Shown here piece after piece: positions 26,348-35,160 of a DNA stretch of 64,000 bases. The stretch is taken from the NCBI GenBank assembly GCA_937928755.1, contig CALEZI010000135.1, forward strand, positions 1 to 64,000, in the 5' to 3' direction. Every line of letters begins with the position of its first letter. Positions within the stretch are counted from its first letter, which is position 1. The notes beneath the pieces are model-generated. The model worked only from the letters and a program-made list of their open reading frames with translations. It ran no database searches and was not told the origin of the DNA. The translations under genes were made by a program, and so were the position numbers. The DNA is from an uncultured Rhodanobacteraceae bacterium. Its GTDB lineage: Bacteria > Pseudomonadota > Gammaproteobacteria > Xanthomonadales > SZUA-5.

Positions 26348-27081
26348 GTGCCCCGCTGCGGATAGCGATGTGGTCGGGGCCGCGCAACATCTCGACCGCA
26401 ATGATGCGCGCGTGGGAGAACCGCGAGGATTGTGTGGTCAGCGACGAGCCGCTGTATGCGCATTACCTCGCGGCCACCGGCGCCGATCATCCGGGGCGCG
26501 ACGAGGTGATCGCCGCCGGCGAAACCGACTGGCGCAAGGTGGTCGCCGACCTGCTCGGCCCGGTACCCGAGGGCAAGCCGATCTGGTACCAGAAGCACAT
26601 GTGCCATCACCTGCTGCCGGGGATGGGGCGCGACTGGATCATGGATCTGAGCAATGTGCTGCTGATCCGCGATCCGGCCGAGGTGGTGGCGTCTTACCTG
26701 CGCGCGCGCGGCACGGTCAGCGCCGAGGAGATCGGGTTGCCACAACAGGCCGAGTTGTTCGATCGGCTGAGCGCGCACCTGGGCCAGCCGCCGCCAGTGA
26801 TCGATGCGGGCGACTTCCTCGCCGATCCAGAAGGCCATCTGCGCAAGTTGTGCGCGCTGCTCGGCATCGAGTTCACGCCGCGCATGCTGCAGTGGCCGGC
26901 CGGCCCGCGCGCCAGCGACGGCATCTGGGCAGCGCACTGGTATCACGCCGTGTGGCAGTCGACCGGCTTCGAAAAGCCGCGCCGCGAGCCCTGCGAACTT
27001 GATCGCAGCGCCAGTTCGGTGGTCGCCGAATGTCGCGACATCTACCAGCGCTTGCGCGCGGTTCGCCTGCGGCCCGGATGA
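26344..27081 (+). CDS. Sulfotransferase-like P-loop protein coupled to the aminotransferase
   Basis: This 245-residue protein has a sulfotransferase-like N-terminus. IAMWSGPRNISTAMMRAWEN (residues 7-26) corresponds to the PAPS-binding loop, and SNVLLIRDPAEVVASYLRAR is the 3'-phosphate site with its conserved Arg and Ser. The basic catalytic region (WYQKHMCHHLLPGM) contains Lys and His residues. The gene overlaps the aminotransferase by 4 bp. In plants, as I recall, a similar pair occurs fused as 'branched-chain aminotransferase-like' proteins, so the two may act in one reaction series. The substrate is unknown. It is not close to classical carbohydrate sulfotransferases. Confidence 0.8.
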   Translation: MSAPLRIAMWSGPRNISTAMMRAWENREDCVVSDEPLYAHYLAATGADHPGRDEVIAAGETDWRKVVADLLGPVPEGKPIWYQKHMCHHLLPGMGRDWIMDLSNVLLIRDPAEVVASYLRARGTVSAEEIGLPQQAELFDRLSAHLGQPPPVIDAGDFLADPEGHLRKLCALLGIEFTPRMLQWPAGPRASDGIWAAHWYHAVWQSTGFEKPRREPCELDRSASSVVAECRDIYQRLRAVRLRPG

Positions 27082-27091
27082 TCGGCGCGTG

Positions 27092-27148
27092 GGAGCGACC
27101 TTGTGTCGCGAGCTCCAGCACCCAAAGCTCGCGACGCAAGGTCGCTCC
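27092..27148. repeat. GGAGCGACCTTG hairpin
   Basis: GGAGCGACCTTG and GTCGCGAGCT pair with AGCTCGCGAC and CAAGGTCGCTCC around a short loop. It lies between convergent genes and so may be a bidirectional terminator. The words recur elsewhere in the window, near 51165 and 63630. Confidence 0.65.
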
Positions 27149-27206
27149 AACGGTTGCTGTCAATTCGGCGAAGTTACTCCGCCGAGGCGGCAGTCATCGC
27201 CTTCGC

Positions 27207-27713
27207 TCAGGGCGTGCGGAACGAATTCAGCACCTTCATCGCCGCGTCGAAGCCCGGCTTGTCGTCCCGGTAAACGGAAAACCAGATCTCGGCGATGTTG
27301 CCGTCGTTGAGAGCGACGTACCACATCACGAAACCGGTTTCCTCGCCTTCCGAATCGACACCCTTGCCGGCCACCGCCATGGTGGTGAGGCCGCGGTGGT
27401 CGAGCGTCTCGGGGTCCTTCATCTCGAGGTCGCTGAAGGTTTCTTCGAGAAACTTGAACGACTCGGCGAGCGCGTCGTCCATTGCCGACTGGTCGCCGGG
27501 AATCGTGCGCAACTGCAGGTTGACGCCAGACGGGCCGGTCAGGGTCACGTAATCACCGACTTCCTCGCCGGGCTCGACGTCCCAGTTGGCGGGGTGATCG
27601 ATCAGGAAGCTGGCATTGTCCGGTCCCGGATAAGCGAGCGTCTTGGCCGCGGCCGGGCCGGCGGCGAACAGACTTGCAACGAACAGCAGCGGTACCCATA
27701 GAACTGACTTCAT
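27207..27713 (-). CDS. Secreted protein, function unknown
   Basis: I do not recognise this 168-residue protein. A signal peptide (residues 1-23, ending AAA) precedes a compact domain with AYPGPDNASFLIDHPANWDVE and LTGPSGVNLQLRTIPGD. This pattern resembles small periplasmic 'PsbP/DUF1795-like' proteins (HPANW, later EIWFSVYRDD and MKVLNSF). ATG 27711-27713 gives a normal signal peptide; an upstream in-frame start adds ten residues without signal character. It is divergent from the next gene, also a secreted protein. Confidence 0.65.
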   Translation of the reverse strand: MKSVLWVPLLFVASLFAAGPAAAKTLAYPGPDNASFLIDHPANWDVEPGEEVGDYVTLTGPSGVNLQLRTIPGDQSAMDDALAESFKFLEETFSDLEMKDPETLDHRGLTTMAVAGKGVDSEGEETGFVMWYVALNDGNIAEIWFSVYRDDKPGFDAAMKVLNSFRTP

Positions 27714-27913
27714 CGACGCGACCCCTGTAGTGGTGAACGGCACCGACTGTGGCTACGGTTCGCCCGCGCGCACGCCGGTTCGCCAACATACTCCGTGGCG
27801 AACGGCGCGTGCAGTGGGCGGTGCCGTGGCATTCATGCCGATCCGTGACTTTCAGCACTTTTTGGTGTGCTACATCACTACGACACTACAGCTCCAACCC
27901 AAGGAGCGCGACC

Positions 27914-28795
27914 ATGAAGCTGAAACTGCTCACGATGTCCCTGCTGCTGACTGGCGCGTTCGCCGTGGCGCAGCCCGTTCTCGCTGCATCCAGTGCCGTC
28001 GCGGCCCCACAATCCAGCAGTCAGTCCATCCCCGACCCGGCGCAGCAGATCCGCGAACTGGCGCGTAGCCTGCGAGCCAACGATCTGGCGGCGCTGCTTC
28101 GGGCGATGGTGCCGCCGTCGAAGCTGCGGGAGATTCGCCAGGTGTATGAGCTGAAGCGTGGCGAGCCGACCAGTGCCGAGGATCGCGCCGAGTTCGAAGA
28201 GAAGCTGGCGCGGATCACGGCGCCCGATGCGGTCGATACGCTGATGGCGGAGTTCGAGCCCAAGCTGATCGAAGCGCGACCGCAGGCCGCGGGCGCGACG
28301 ATGATGGGCATCGGCGCCCTGCAAATGGCGATTGCCTCGCCCGAGAGCGACCTCACCGAAGAACAACGCGCGACCTTGCGCGCGGCATTGCCGGGCATCC
28401 AGCGCTGGGTCACGACCACCGACTTCCTGAGTTCGGTGTCGCTGCGTCAGGCGCTCACCCTGGTCACCGACGCGGCGCGCGGCACTGGCATCGGCAACCT
28501 CGACCAGTTGAAGATGCTGTCCTTCGAGGAAGTGCTCGCCAAGGCCGGCAGCGTGATGGCGGCCAGCAAGCAGGCGGTGCGCATCTACGGTCTCGACCTC
28601 GACGCCATCCTCGCCTCGACCGAAGTCGAGGTGCTGGAAGTGGCCGGAACGAAGGCGCGCGTGCGCACCACGGTGACCGTGTTCGACGCGCCGATCTCCG
28701 GCGAAATCGAGCTGGTCCTGGTCGAGGGGCGCTGGTTCGGCAAACATGCGCTCGGCGAGATCGACATCGACATCGACGAGCGCAGCGAAAGCTGA
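27914..28795 (+). CDS. Secreted protein, function unknown
   Basis: This 293-residue protein starts at ATG 27914, behind AAGGAG, and has a clear signal peptide (MKLKLLTMSLLLTGAFAVAQ, cleaved near VLAA). The rest is mostly helical, with PAQQIRELARSLRANDLAAL, and ends with a beta-rich segment (VEVLEVAGTKARVRTTVTV and EIDIDIDERSES) like the exported domains that check polymer or lipid turnover. I find no catalytic motif. The gap of 200 bp to the divergent gene at 27713 may contain both promoters. Confidence 0.65.
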   Translation: MKLKLLTMSLLLTGAFAVAQPVLAASSAVAAPQSSSQSIPDPAQQIRELARSLRANDLAALLRAMVPPSKLREIRQVYELKRGEPTSAEDRAEFEEKLARITAPDAVDTLMAEFEPKLIEARPQAAGATMMGIGALQMAIASPESDLTEEQRATLRAALPGIQRWVTTTDFLSSVSLRQALTLVTDAARGTGIGNLDQLKMLSFEEVLAKAGSVMAASKQAVRIYGLDLDAILASTEVEVLEVAGTKARVRTTVTVFDAPISGEIELVLVEGRWFGKHALGEIDIDIDERSES

Positions 28796-28958
28796 GACGA
28801 CGCCGACCTGACGGGGCCCGGTGCGCGCGTATCAACGCATGCACCGGGTCACCGTCGCCAGCAGCGTCGGTGGCTCGCTGCGCGATGCATCGGCCGCGCG
28901 AGTTCGGCGGCGCACCTTGCTGCGCTACCGGCCGACCCGCAGCGGCGCATGCGCACCT

Positions 28959-29363
28959 TCACTCGAACAGGCGCTCATCGCGCGAACTGCCGACCATCTG
29001 TTGTCGCTCTTGCACGTAGGCCGCGAAACGAGCTTGCTGGTCGGGGCGCAGCAATGCGGCAATGCGAAGGTCCTGCGCCTGGCGCATGCCGGCGAGCTGC
29101 TCGCGCTGACCGTCGGTGACTATGGTCAGTCGCGCGACCTCGGCACTGTCGTTGGCCAGCCTTGCGCGGCGCAGGGCGCGCGATTCACGGTTGTAAGCCT
29201 GCCGCAGTGCGGCGAACTCTTTGCGATAGCTGGCCTCGATGCCGGCAAGTTCGCGAGACTGTTCGCTGTCGAGGCCCAGTCGACCCGGCAGCGGAGCGTC
29301 CGCGTGGCCATAGGACGCATGCATCAGGGCGAGGAGCAGAACGAAAATGGACCAGAGGCGCAT
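28959..29363 (-). CDS. Small periplasmic helical protein (Spy/CpxP-like)
   Basis: This 134-residue protein has a signal peptide (MRLWSIFVLLLALMHASYGH) and a long, charged helical body with RELAGIEASYRKEFAALRQ and LRPDQQARFAAYVQERQQ. The last segment resembles the LTxxQ-type motif of Spy/CpxP chaperones and of other envelope-stress or metal-binding proteins. The start at ATG 29361-29363 is set by the signal peptide. It is divergent from the YCII-like gene. Confidence 0.6.
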   Translation of the reverse strand: MRLWSIFVLLLALMHASYGHADAPLPGRLGLDSEQSRELAGIEASYRKEFAALRQAYNRESRALRRARLANDSAEVARLTIVTDGQREQLAGMRQAQDLRIAALLRPDQQARFAAYVQERQQMVGSSRDERLFE

Positions 29364-29526
29364 GTGAGTACTCGTGATGGCGGCGGATTGCCGCATTGAT
29401 CGAATACGCAAGCGGGCCGGCCGAACGACATTGGTGAGCGTGCGCCGCACATCTCCGGCGCCGAACCCGAAGTTTTGCCACTATCCTTCCCCGGCACCCT
29501 TCGTTAGGGTTCCGGGAGAACGAGCG

Positions 29527-30012
29527 ATGAAGTCCATGGCAACCGCAATCGCCGTCGTTTCGATGGTGCTCGCCAGCGCTTCCGGTCTGCCTGCGCAGGA
29601 CGCCGCCGCGCAGATCGCACCGAAGTACGACGCCGAACTGGCGCAGCGGCTCGGCGGCGACGACTACGGCATGAAGAAGTACGTGCTGGTGCTGCTGAAG
29701 ACCGGGCCGAAGGACGGCGAGTTCAAGGACCAGGCGCGCAGCGACATTTTCGCCGGCCACATGCAGAACATCGGGCGCCTCGCCGACGAGGGCAAGCTCG
29801 CGGTGGCCGGGCCCTTTCGCAAGAACGAGCAGGGCATGCGCGGTTTGTTCATCCTCAATGTGGAAACCGTCGAGGAAGCGCGTGTGCTGGTCGACACCGA
29901 TCCGGCCGTGAGCGCGGGCATCCTGGTCGCCGAAATGACGCCCTGGTACGGATCGGCGTCGTTGATGGCGACGCCGGAGATCCACAAGACGATCGCCAAA
30001 CAGAACCCATGA
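29527..30012 (+). CDS. Exported YCII-domain protein
   Basis: This 161-residue protein carries a signal peptide (residues 1-23) and one YCII-like domain: KKYVLVLLKTGPKDGEFKD, FAGHMQNIGRLADEGKLAVA, GPFRKNEQGMRGLFIL and AEMTPWYG. The His in AGHMQNI and the Asp of the second half are candidate catalytic residues of the YciI fold. Family members are usually cytoplasmic dimers of unknown activity; an exported one is less common. ATG 29527 follows GGAG. Confidence 0.75.
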   Translation: MKSMATAIAVVSMVLASASGLPAQDAAAQIAPKYDAELAQRLGGDDYGMKKYVLVLLKTGPKDGEFKDQARSDIFAGHMQNIGRLADEGKLAVAGPFRKNEQGMRGLFILNVETVEEARVLVDTDPAVSAGILVAEMTPWYGSASLMATPEIHKTIAKQNP

Positions 30013-30034
30013 CCGGCACTTTCTCGATCGGCGC

Positions 30035-30745
30035 TTACCCGCGTTTGCGCCACTCCATCAGCAGGAAGTTCGGCACCCGGCGGTAGCGATCGGCTTTGGC
30101 GTCATCGACGCCCTGTGGCAGCGGCTCGTCGAAGTGCAGCAGATCGAAGCCGGCGTCCAGCAGACCCTGCAGATAGACATGCATCGGTCGATGCCAGTTG
30201 TGGATGTTGATGCCGCGCCAGGCGGTCTCGACGACCCGTACCTCGAAATAATGGTCGATGCAGAAGCGGCGCGTGCCGTCAGGCTCGCGGGTCCATCCCA
30301 GCGGATCCGCAGCGGTGTTGAAGCTCTGCAGGTTGGCGATCAGGAAACTGCCGCCCGGACGCAACACGCGATGCGCCTCGGCCAGGGCGCGGCCCAGGTC
30401 GGGGATGTCGATCAGCGACAGGTAGGCGACGGCCAGATCGACGCTGCAGTCGCTCAGGCTGAGTGCCTCGGCCGGTTCGATGCGATAGTCGCCTTCGGGA
30501 TCGCGCTGTCGTGCGGCGTGGACCAGGTCTGCGGTCGGATCGATGCCGATGCAGGCGATTCCCTCATCAGCGAGCATGCGGCAGAAACGACCTTCGCCGC
30601 AGCCGATGTCGACGGCGTCCCGGTAGCCGCGACCGCGCACGCGCGCCAGCATCGGCGCATCCAGCACGTGGCGCCGTCCCCAGTCGCCAGCGTCGCTCAT
30701 CTCCTCGATCCATGCGCGCGCGGAGGCGTTCCAGCCGTTGTCCAT
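30035..30745 (-). CDS. Class I SAM-dependent methyltransferase
   Basis: This 236-residue enzyme has the methyltransferase 11 fold. Motif I is AVDIGCGEGRFCRMLAD (from about residue 43), followed by the acidic IGIDPTADLVHAAR strand, VDLAVAYLSLIDIPD and VLRPGGSFLIANLQ. The C-terminus ends in RRVPNFLLMEWRKRG. GAGGAAGC precedes the ATG. The acceptor is unknown. It converges on the YCII gene, with only 22 bp between the two stops. Confidence 0.88.
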   Translation of the reverse strand: MDNGWNASARAWIEEMSDAGDWGRRHVLDAPMLARVRGRGYRDAVDIGCGEGRFCRMLADEGIACIGIDPTADLVHAARQRDPEGDYRIEPAEALSLSDCSVDLAVAYLSLIDIPDLGRALAEAHRVLRPGGSFLIANLQSFNTAADPLGWTREPDGTRRFCIDHYFEVRVVETAWRGINIHNWHRPMHVYLQGLLDAGFDLLHFDEPLPQGVDDAKADRYRRVPNFLLMEWRKRG

Positions 30746-30880
30746 GCTTCCTCGCTTGTCGTAAGGCTCTATTCAGTCGCTCGAGCAGTTCTTCGAACGA
30801 CGAAGTTCAGGTTTCTTGGGCCGGCGCCTGCTCGCGCAGCGAACGGGCAAACGCTCGGGGATATCGAAAAGCGCGGGAAC

Positions 30881-32023
30881 TCATGGTGCCTTGCGTACGC
30901 TCCGCGATCGCTTGGGGTCGGGACTTGCCACGGCGGGCACCTTGTTCTTGCGACTGGCGGCCGGTTGGCGCACGGCAGGCGCGAGCTTCTGCGGTTTTGC
31001 GGATGCCGACCTGGCGGCGTCGGCCAACAATCTGGCGGTCTGCGGCGAACGATAGAAATCCTCCAGCCGGGCACGGATGCGCTGTTCCAGAAACCCGCTC
31101 GCCAGCGCCTGTTCAACGCCCTTGCCACCGCTGTGCAGCAGTTCGTCGACCACCAGTTTCTCGCTGATGCCGAGGTCGGCGGCCACCAGGCTGAGCGGCG
31201 TGTCGCCGTAGATCTCGAACAAGTAACGCACCTGATCGGCAGCGATCGCCTTGAAATACGGCGTCTTGCGGAAATGCAGCCAGAACTGAAGGCCGGTGCC
31301 GACCAGATCGTCGAGGTCGGCCTTTTCCAGGATGCGCGTGAATTCCGACAGCTTCGTCGGCGCCAGTTGGCCCCAGACGTGCTGGCCCAACTGCTGGATG
31401 CGGTCGGCGTCGAAGTGGTCGTTGATCGACCGTTCGCTGCGGCGGATGGTGTTGCCGAGGTTGGTCTCGATGTAAGCCTTGACCGTTTTCTCGACCGCCG
31501 CCTCGAGCGGGCGCATGGTCTTGTTGACCGCGAATTTGCCCAATTTGATCAGCGAGGCCAGTCCCGGCACCTTCTGCGCCAGCACGTTTTCCGACAACAG
31601 GTATTCCTTGATGCCGTTGAACAGCGCGCTCGAGATCTGCTCGGTATAGACCGAACTGGTCACCAGTCGATGCACCAGTTTTTGCCGCGGGGCTTCGAGC
31701 GCGGCGATTCGGGCGACGATCGCGTCGAATGCCTGGGTCGGGCAGATGTCCTGGACCCGCGTGGTCTTGTTGTGCCGTGAAGTCAGCACCCGCTGGCTCA
31801 TCGTTTGCGCCAGTGCCGTCACCCCGGCAGAGACCGGAATTTGAATCACCGTGCGTTCGATCAGGCCGACGACCTGCTCGGGCGTGATCACGTCCGACAG
31901 TCGGGTCTGTGCGGCCCATGCAAAAACCGCCGCCACTTCCTCGCGGACCACCAGCCGCAGCTTCTTCGGCGTGAATCGGGCCAACTCGTGCCGGAGGTGC
32001 GCCTCCAGCAATTGTTCGATCAT
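30881..32023 (-). CDS. Conserved helical protein, function unknown
   Basis: I do not recognise this 380-residue protein. I start it at ATG 32021-32023 because GGAGCAGG lies upstream; a longer frame to 32197 has no ribosome site. It is mostly helical with no membrane segment of its own (IEQLLEAHLRHELARFTPKK, then SVYTEQISSALFNGIKEYLL and LAAD-type turns). The C-terminus is a basic, Ala-Pro-Lys-rich tail (residues 335-380) that could bind nucleic acid or the envelope. The next gene starts 146 bp away in the opposite direction. Confidence 0.65.
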   Translation of the reverse strand: MIEQLLEAHLRHELARFTPKKLRLVVREEVAAVFAWAAQTRLSDVITPEQVVGLIERTVIQIPVSAGVTALAQTMSQRVLTSRHNKTTRVQDICPTQAFDAIVARIAALEAPRQKLVHRLVTSSVYTEQISSALFNGIKEYLLSENVLAQKVPGLASLIKLGKFAVNKTMRPLEAAVEKTVKAYIETNLGNTIRRSERSINDHFDADRIQQLGQHVWGQLAPTKLSEFTRILEKADLDDLVGTGLQFWLHFRKTPYFKAIAADQVRYLFEIYGDTPLSLVAADLGISEKLVVDELLHSGGKGVEQALASGFLEQRIRARLEDFYRSPQTARLLADAARSASAKPQKLAPAVRQPAASRKNKVPAVASPDPKRSRSVRKAP

Positions 32024-32169
32024 CGTGTCCACACCTGCTCCCTGCCACGGCTTGCCGGCGAAACCCGGCAACTGGTGGACTGGTTCGATGGTAGCAGCAA
32101 GGTTTCGAGTGCATGTTGCAATCCGGGGTATCGTTCGGCGCACCTGAAGAGATTGGGGAAGACCCGACC

Positions 32170-33990
32170 ATGCGCCACCGATTGCTGACTGCTGCACTGC
32201 TCACGCTGGCGCTCGTCGCTTGCGACCAGCCGCCGACTGTGCCCGCCGAACCGGCCCACGGCGACGTCGCCGCGCCCGCCGGAAACCTCGTCGCAAAGGC
32301 CGACGCGAAGTTCGCCGAGATCTCGGCGCAGTGGCTGGAAGGCCGATTTCGCCTGAGCCCGGTTTACGCCACGGCGATGGGCGAGCACCGTTTCGATGGC
32401 GAACTCGATGACCTCAGCGCTGCCGGCCGCAGCGTCATGCTCGAGTTCAGTCGCAAGACGCTCGCCGAACTGGATGGCATCGATACGAGCACCCTGTCGC
32501 GCGACAACCAGGTCGACGCGTTGATCCTGCGCAACCAGCTCGAATACGACATCTGGGGCCTGGAAACCTCGCAGGACTGGGCCTGGGATCCGCAGATCTA
32601 TACCCAACTGGCGGGTGGCGCGATCTACAGCCTGATGGCGCGCGAATTCGCACCGATCGCCGAGCGCCTCGCCAATGTCGCTCTGCGCATCGAAAAGCTG
32701 CCGCAGTTGTACCAGCAGATGCGCGAGAACATCGACCCCAAGCGGGTGCCGAAGACACACGCCGAAACCGTGTCGAAGCAGCATGCCGGCGTGCTCAGCC
32801 TGATCGACGAGCTGGTATTGCCGGCCGCCGATGCGCTCGACGCGCCGGGTCGAACGCGTCTCGACGCCGCCATCGCCACCCTGCGCAGCGCGGTGGCCGA
32901 GCAACAGAAGTGGATCGATGAAACGCTGGTGCCGAATGCCGCCGGTGACTTCCGTATCGGCGCGACGCTGTACGACGCCAAGCTGCGTTTCGCGTTGAAC
33001 TCGGAACTGTCGCGTGCCGAGATCGGCACGCGCGCCGAGGCGGAGATCACGCGCGTGCGCGCCGAGATGTACCAGACCGCGCGCAAGGTATTGAGCGGCA
33101 AGCCGGATGCGCCGGCGCTGCCGGAAACGCCGGACGACGCGCAGCAGCAGGCGGCGATCGAGGCCGCGCTGGAGCTCGCCTATGCCGAGCGCCCGGCGCG
33201 CGACCAGGTGGTCGCCACCGCCGAATCCACCTTGGCCGAAGCGACCCGCTTCACCCGCGAGAAGGATCTGGTCACGCTGCCCGATGCGCCGGTGAAGATC
33301 ATCCTGATGCCGGAATTCCAGCGCGGCGTGTCGGTGGCTTACTGCGACTCGCCGGGACCGCTCGACAAGCACCTCGATACCTTCTACGCGGTGTCGCCGA
33401 TTCCCGAGGACTGGACCGATGAACAGGTCGATTCCTTCCTGCGCGAATACAACACGCGGATGATCCATCTGCTGTCGATCCACGAAGCGATGCCCGGGCA
33501 CTACCTCGAAGGCGCGCATTCGGCGAAACACCCATCGATCCTGCGCGGCGTGCTGCGCTCGGGCATGTTCGCCGAGGGCTGGGCGGTGTACACCGAGGAC
33601 GTCATGATGGACGCCGGTTACCTCGACAACGATCCGCTGTTCCGCCTGATGCGCTACAAGTTCTACCTGCGCGCGGTGGCCAACGCGATCCTCGACCAGG
33701 GCGTGCACGTCGACAACTGGACGCGCGAACAGGCGATGGACCTGATGGTTCGGCGCACATTCCAGCAAGAGCGCGAAGCCGCCGGCAAATGGGTGCGCGT
33801 GCAACTGACCAGCGCGCAGTTGCCGACCTATTTCGTCGGCGTGCAGGAGCATTTCGCAACGCGCCGCGCGGTGCAGGAACGCGAGGGCGAGGCCTTCAAT
33901 CTGAAGTCCTACCATGACCGCGTGCTTGCCCACGGCGCGCCGCCGGTGCGCTTCGTGCGGCAGATGTTGCTGGATGAGGCGATACGCTGA
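32170..33990 (+). CDS. DUF885-family lipoprotein, putative metallohydrolase
   Basis: This 606-residue protein is exported and lipidated: MRHRLLTAALLTLALVAC is a lipoprotein signal with Cys18. The DUF885 domain fills the rest (ISAQWLEGRFRLSPVYATAM and DNQVDALILRNQLEYDIWGLE). The zinc site HEAMPGHYLE is near residue 437, with a further Glu in GMFAEGWAVYTED, the pattern of M32/thimet-like peptidases. It probably cleaves peptides in the periplasm. ATG 32170 is set by the lipoprotein signal; upstream codons lack it. It is monocistronic, with a pair of repeats after its stop. Confidence 0.88.
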   Translation: MRHRLLTAALLTLALVACDQPPTVPAEPAHGDVAAPAGNLVAKADAKFAEISAQWLEGRFRLSPVYATAMGEHRFDGELDDLSAAGRSVMLEFSRKTLAELDGIDTSTLSRDNQVDALILRNQLEYDIWGLETSQDWAWDPQIYTQLAGGAIYSLMAREFAPIAERLANVALRIEKLPQLYQQMRENIDPKRVPKTHAETVSKQHAGVLSLIDELVLPAADALDAPGRTRLDAAIATLRSAVAEQQKWIDETLVPNAAGDFRIGATLYDAKLRFALNSELSRAEIGTRAEAEITRVRAEMYQTARKVLSGKPDAPALPETPDDAQQQAAIEAALELAYAERPARDQVVATAESTLAEATRFTREKDLVTLPDAPVKIILMPEFQRGVSVAYCDSPGPLDKHLDTFYAVSPIPEDWTDEQVDSFLREYNTRMIHLLSIHEAMPGHYLEGAHSAKHPSILRGVLRSGMFAEGWAVYTEDVMMDAGYLDNDPLFRLMRYKFYLRAVANAILDQGVHVDNWTREQAMDLMVRRTFQQEREAAGKWVRVQLTSAQLPTYFVGVQEHFATRRAVQEREGEAFNLKSYHDRVLAHGAPPVRFVRQMLLDEAIR

Positions 33991-34012
33991 CCTTGCGAAC
34001 CATGCGCTTTCC

Positions 34013-34164
34013 GTAGAGCGGAGCTTGCTCCGCTGCTTTTCGCGGAGGGCCCGAGCCGAGCAAGCTCGGCTCTACAAGAGCCGTCAAGCAGTACGCTTTC
34101 CGTAGAGCGGAGCTTGCTCCGCTGCTTTCTGCGGAGGCCCCGAGCCGAGCAAGCTCGGCTCTAC
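34013..34164. repeat. Two tandem GTAGAGC-family inverted repeats
   Basis: Copies at 34013-34075 and 34102-34164 each run from GTAGAGCGGAGCTTGCTCCG to CAAGCTCGGCTCTAC, so each forms a hairpin. They are nearly identical to each other and share words with 2804-2895. They fill most of the gap after the DUF885 gene. Confidence 0.8.
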
Positions 34165-34221
34165 AGAAGCCGGCGCAACCACGGTTACGCTGCCTGTCGC
34201 GATCGATCTGGAGACTGCAGC

Positions 34222-35133
34222 TTGGAGAAGCTCGCTGGACTGATTCACGGTTCGCTCGCCTTGCTGCGGCGCGCCGCCGAGATCTGGCTGCAAGGCCATG
34301 CGTTTCTGTTCGCGGCGGCGCTGGCCTTCTTCACCGTGTTCTCGATTGCACCCGTCGTCATCGTCGCCGTTGCCGTAGTGGGACTGGTGATGGGCGAGCA
34401 GGCGGCCTCCGGGCGCATCATGACCGAGCTCACCAGTACCATCGGACCGCAGGCGGCCGAGTTCGTGCAGGTGGCCGTGCACAACGTGCAGGTCGATCCC
34501 AGCGGACCGGCGGCGACCGCGCTCGGCATTGTCCTGATCGTGCTGGGCGCGACCACCGTGTTCGCACAAATGCAGGCCGCGCTCAATGCGATCTGGGGCG
34601 TGGCGCCGCGACCGACGCGCAGCGGTGTGTTGCGCCTGCTGCTGTCGCGCCTGCTGTCGCTGACGGTGTTGCTGGCGATCGGCTTCGTGCTGCTGGTGTC
34701 GATGTTGCTGAGCATCGCGGTGCGCGTGCTGGTCAGTTACGGCGAGCAATGGCTGCCGGTCAGCGATCGGCTGCTCATCCTGATCGACTTCGGGCTGTCG
34801 TTGGGGCTGGTGACACTGCTGTTCGTCGCGATCTTCCGCATCCTGCCGGACGTCGTGCTGAGCGTGCGCGATGTGCTGCCGGGTGCCATGGTGTCGGCGC
34901 TGCTGTTTGCCTTCGGGCGCTTCGCGATTGCCTTCTACCTGTCGCATTCGGCCGCATCGTCGGCTTACGGCGCGGCCGGTTCGCTGGTCATGTTGCTGCT
35001 CTGGGTCAACTATTCATCGCTGATCCTGCTGTTCGGCGCGGCGGTGTGCCGGGCCGACCTGGAACTGCGCGGACGACCGATCCTGCCGCGACGACTGGCA
35101 ATCCGCGTGCTACGGACATTGGTCGATGACTAG
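34222..35133 (+). CDS. YihY/BrkB-family membrane protein
   Basis: This 303-residue inner-membrane protein has about six helices. The family pattern is visible in GHAFLFAAALAFFTVFSIAP, in TTVFAQMQAALNAIWGVAPR, and in the C-terminal HSAASSAYGAAGSLVMLLLW followed by VNYSSLILLFGAAVCRAD. Its function is not established; older names such as 'ribonuclease BN' are wrong for this family. TTG 34222 is taken as start, with GGAGA upstream and a match to the family N-terminus. Confidence 0.9.
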   Translation: MEKLAGLIHGSLALLRRAAEIWLQGHAFLFAAALAFFTVFSIAPVVIVAVAVVGLVMGEQAASGRIMTELTSTIGPQAAEFVQVAVHNVQVDPSGPAATALGIVLIVLGATTVFAQMQAALNAIWGVAPRPTRSGVLRLLLSRLLSLTVLLAIGFVLLVSMLLSIAVRVLVSYGEQWLPVSDRLLILIDFGLSLGLVTLLFVAIFRILPDVVLSVRDVLPGAMVSALLFAFGRFAIAFYLSHSAASSAYGAAGSLVMLLLWVNYSSLILLFGAAVCRADLELRGRPILPRRLAIRVLRTLVDD

Positions 35134-35160
35134 AAATGCGACCCGCGTTGCGATGACCCG

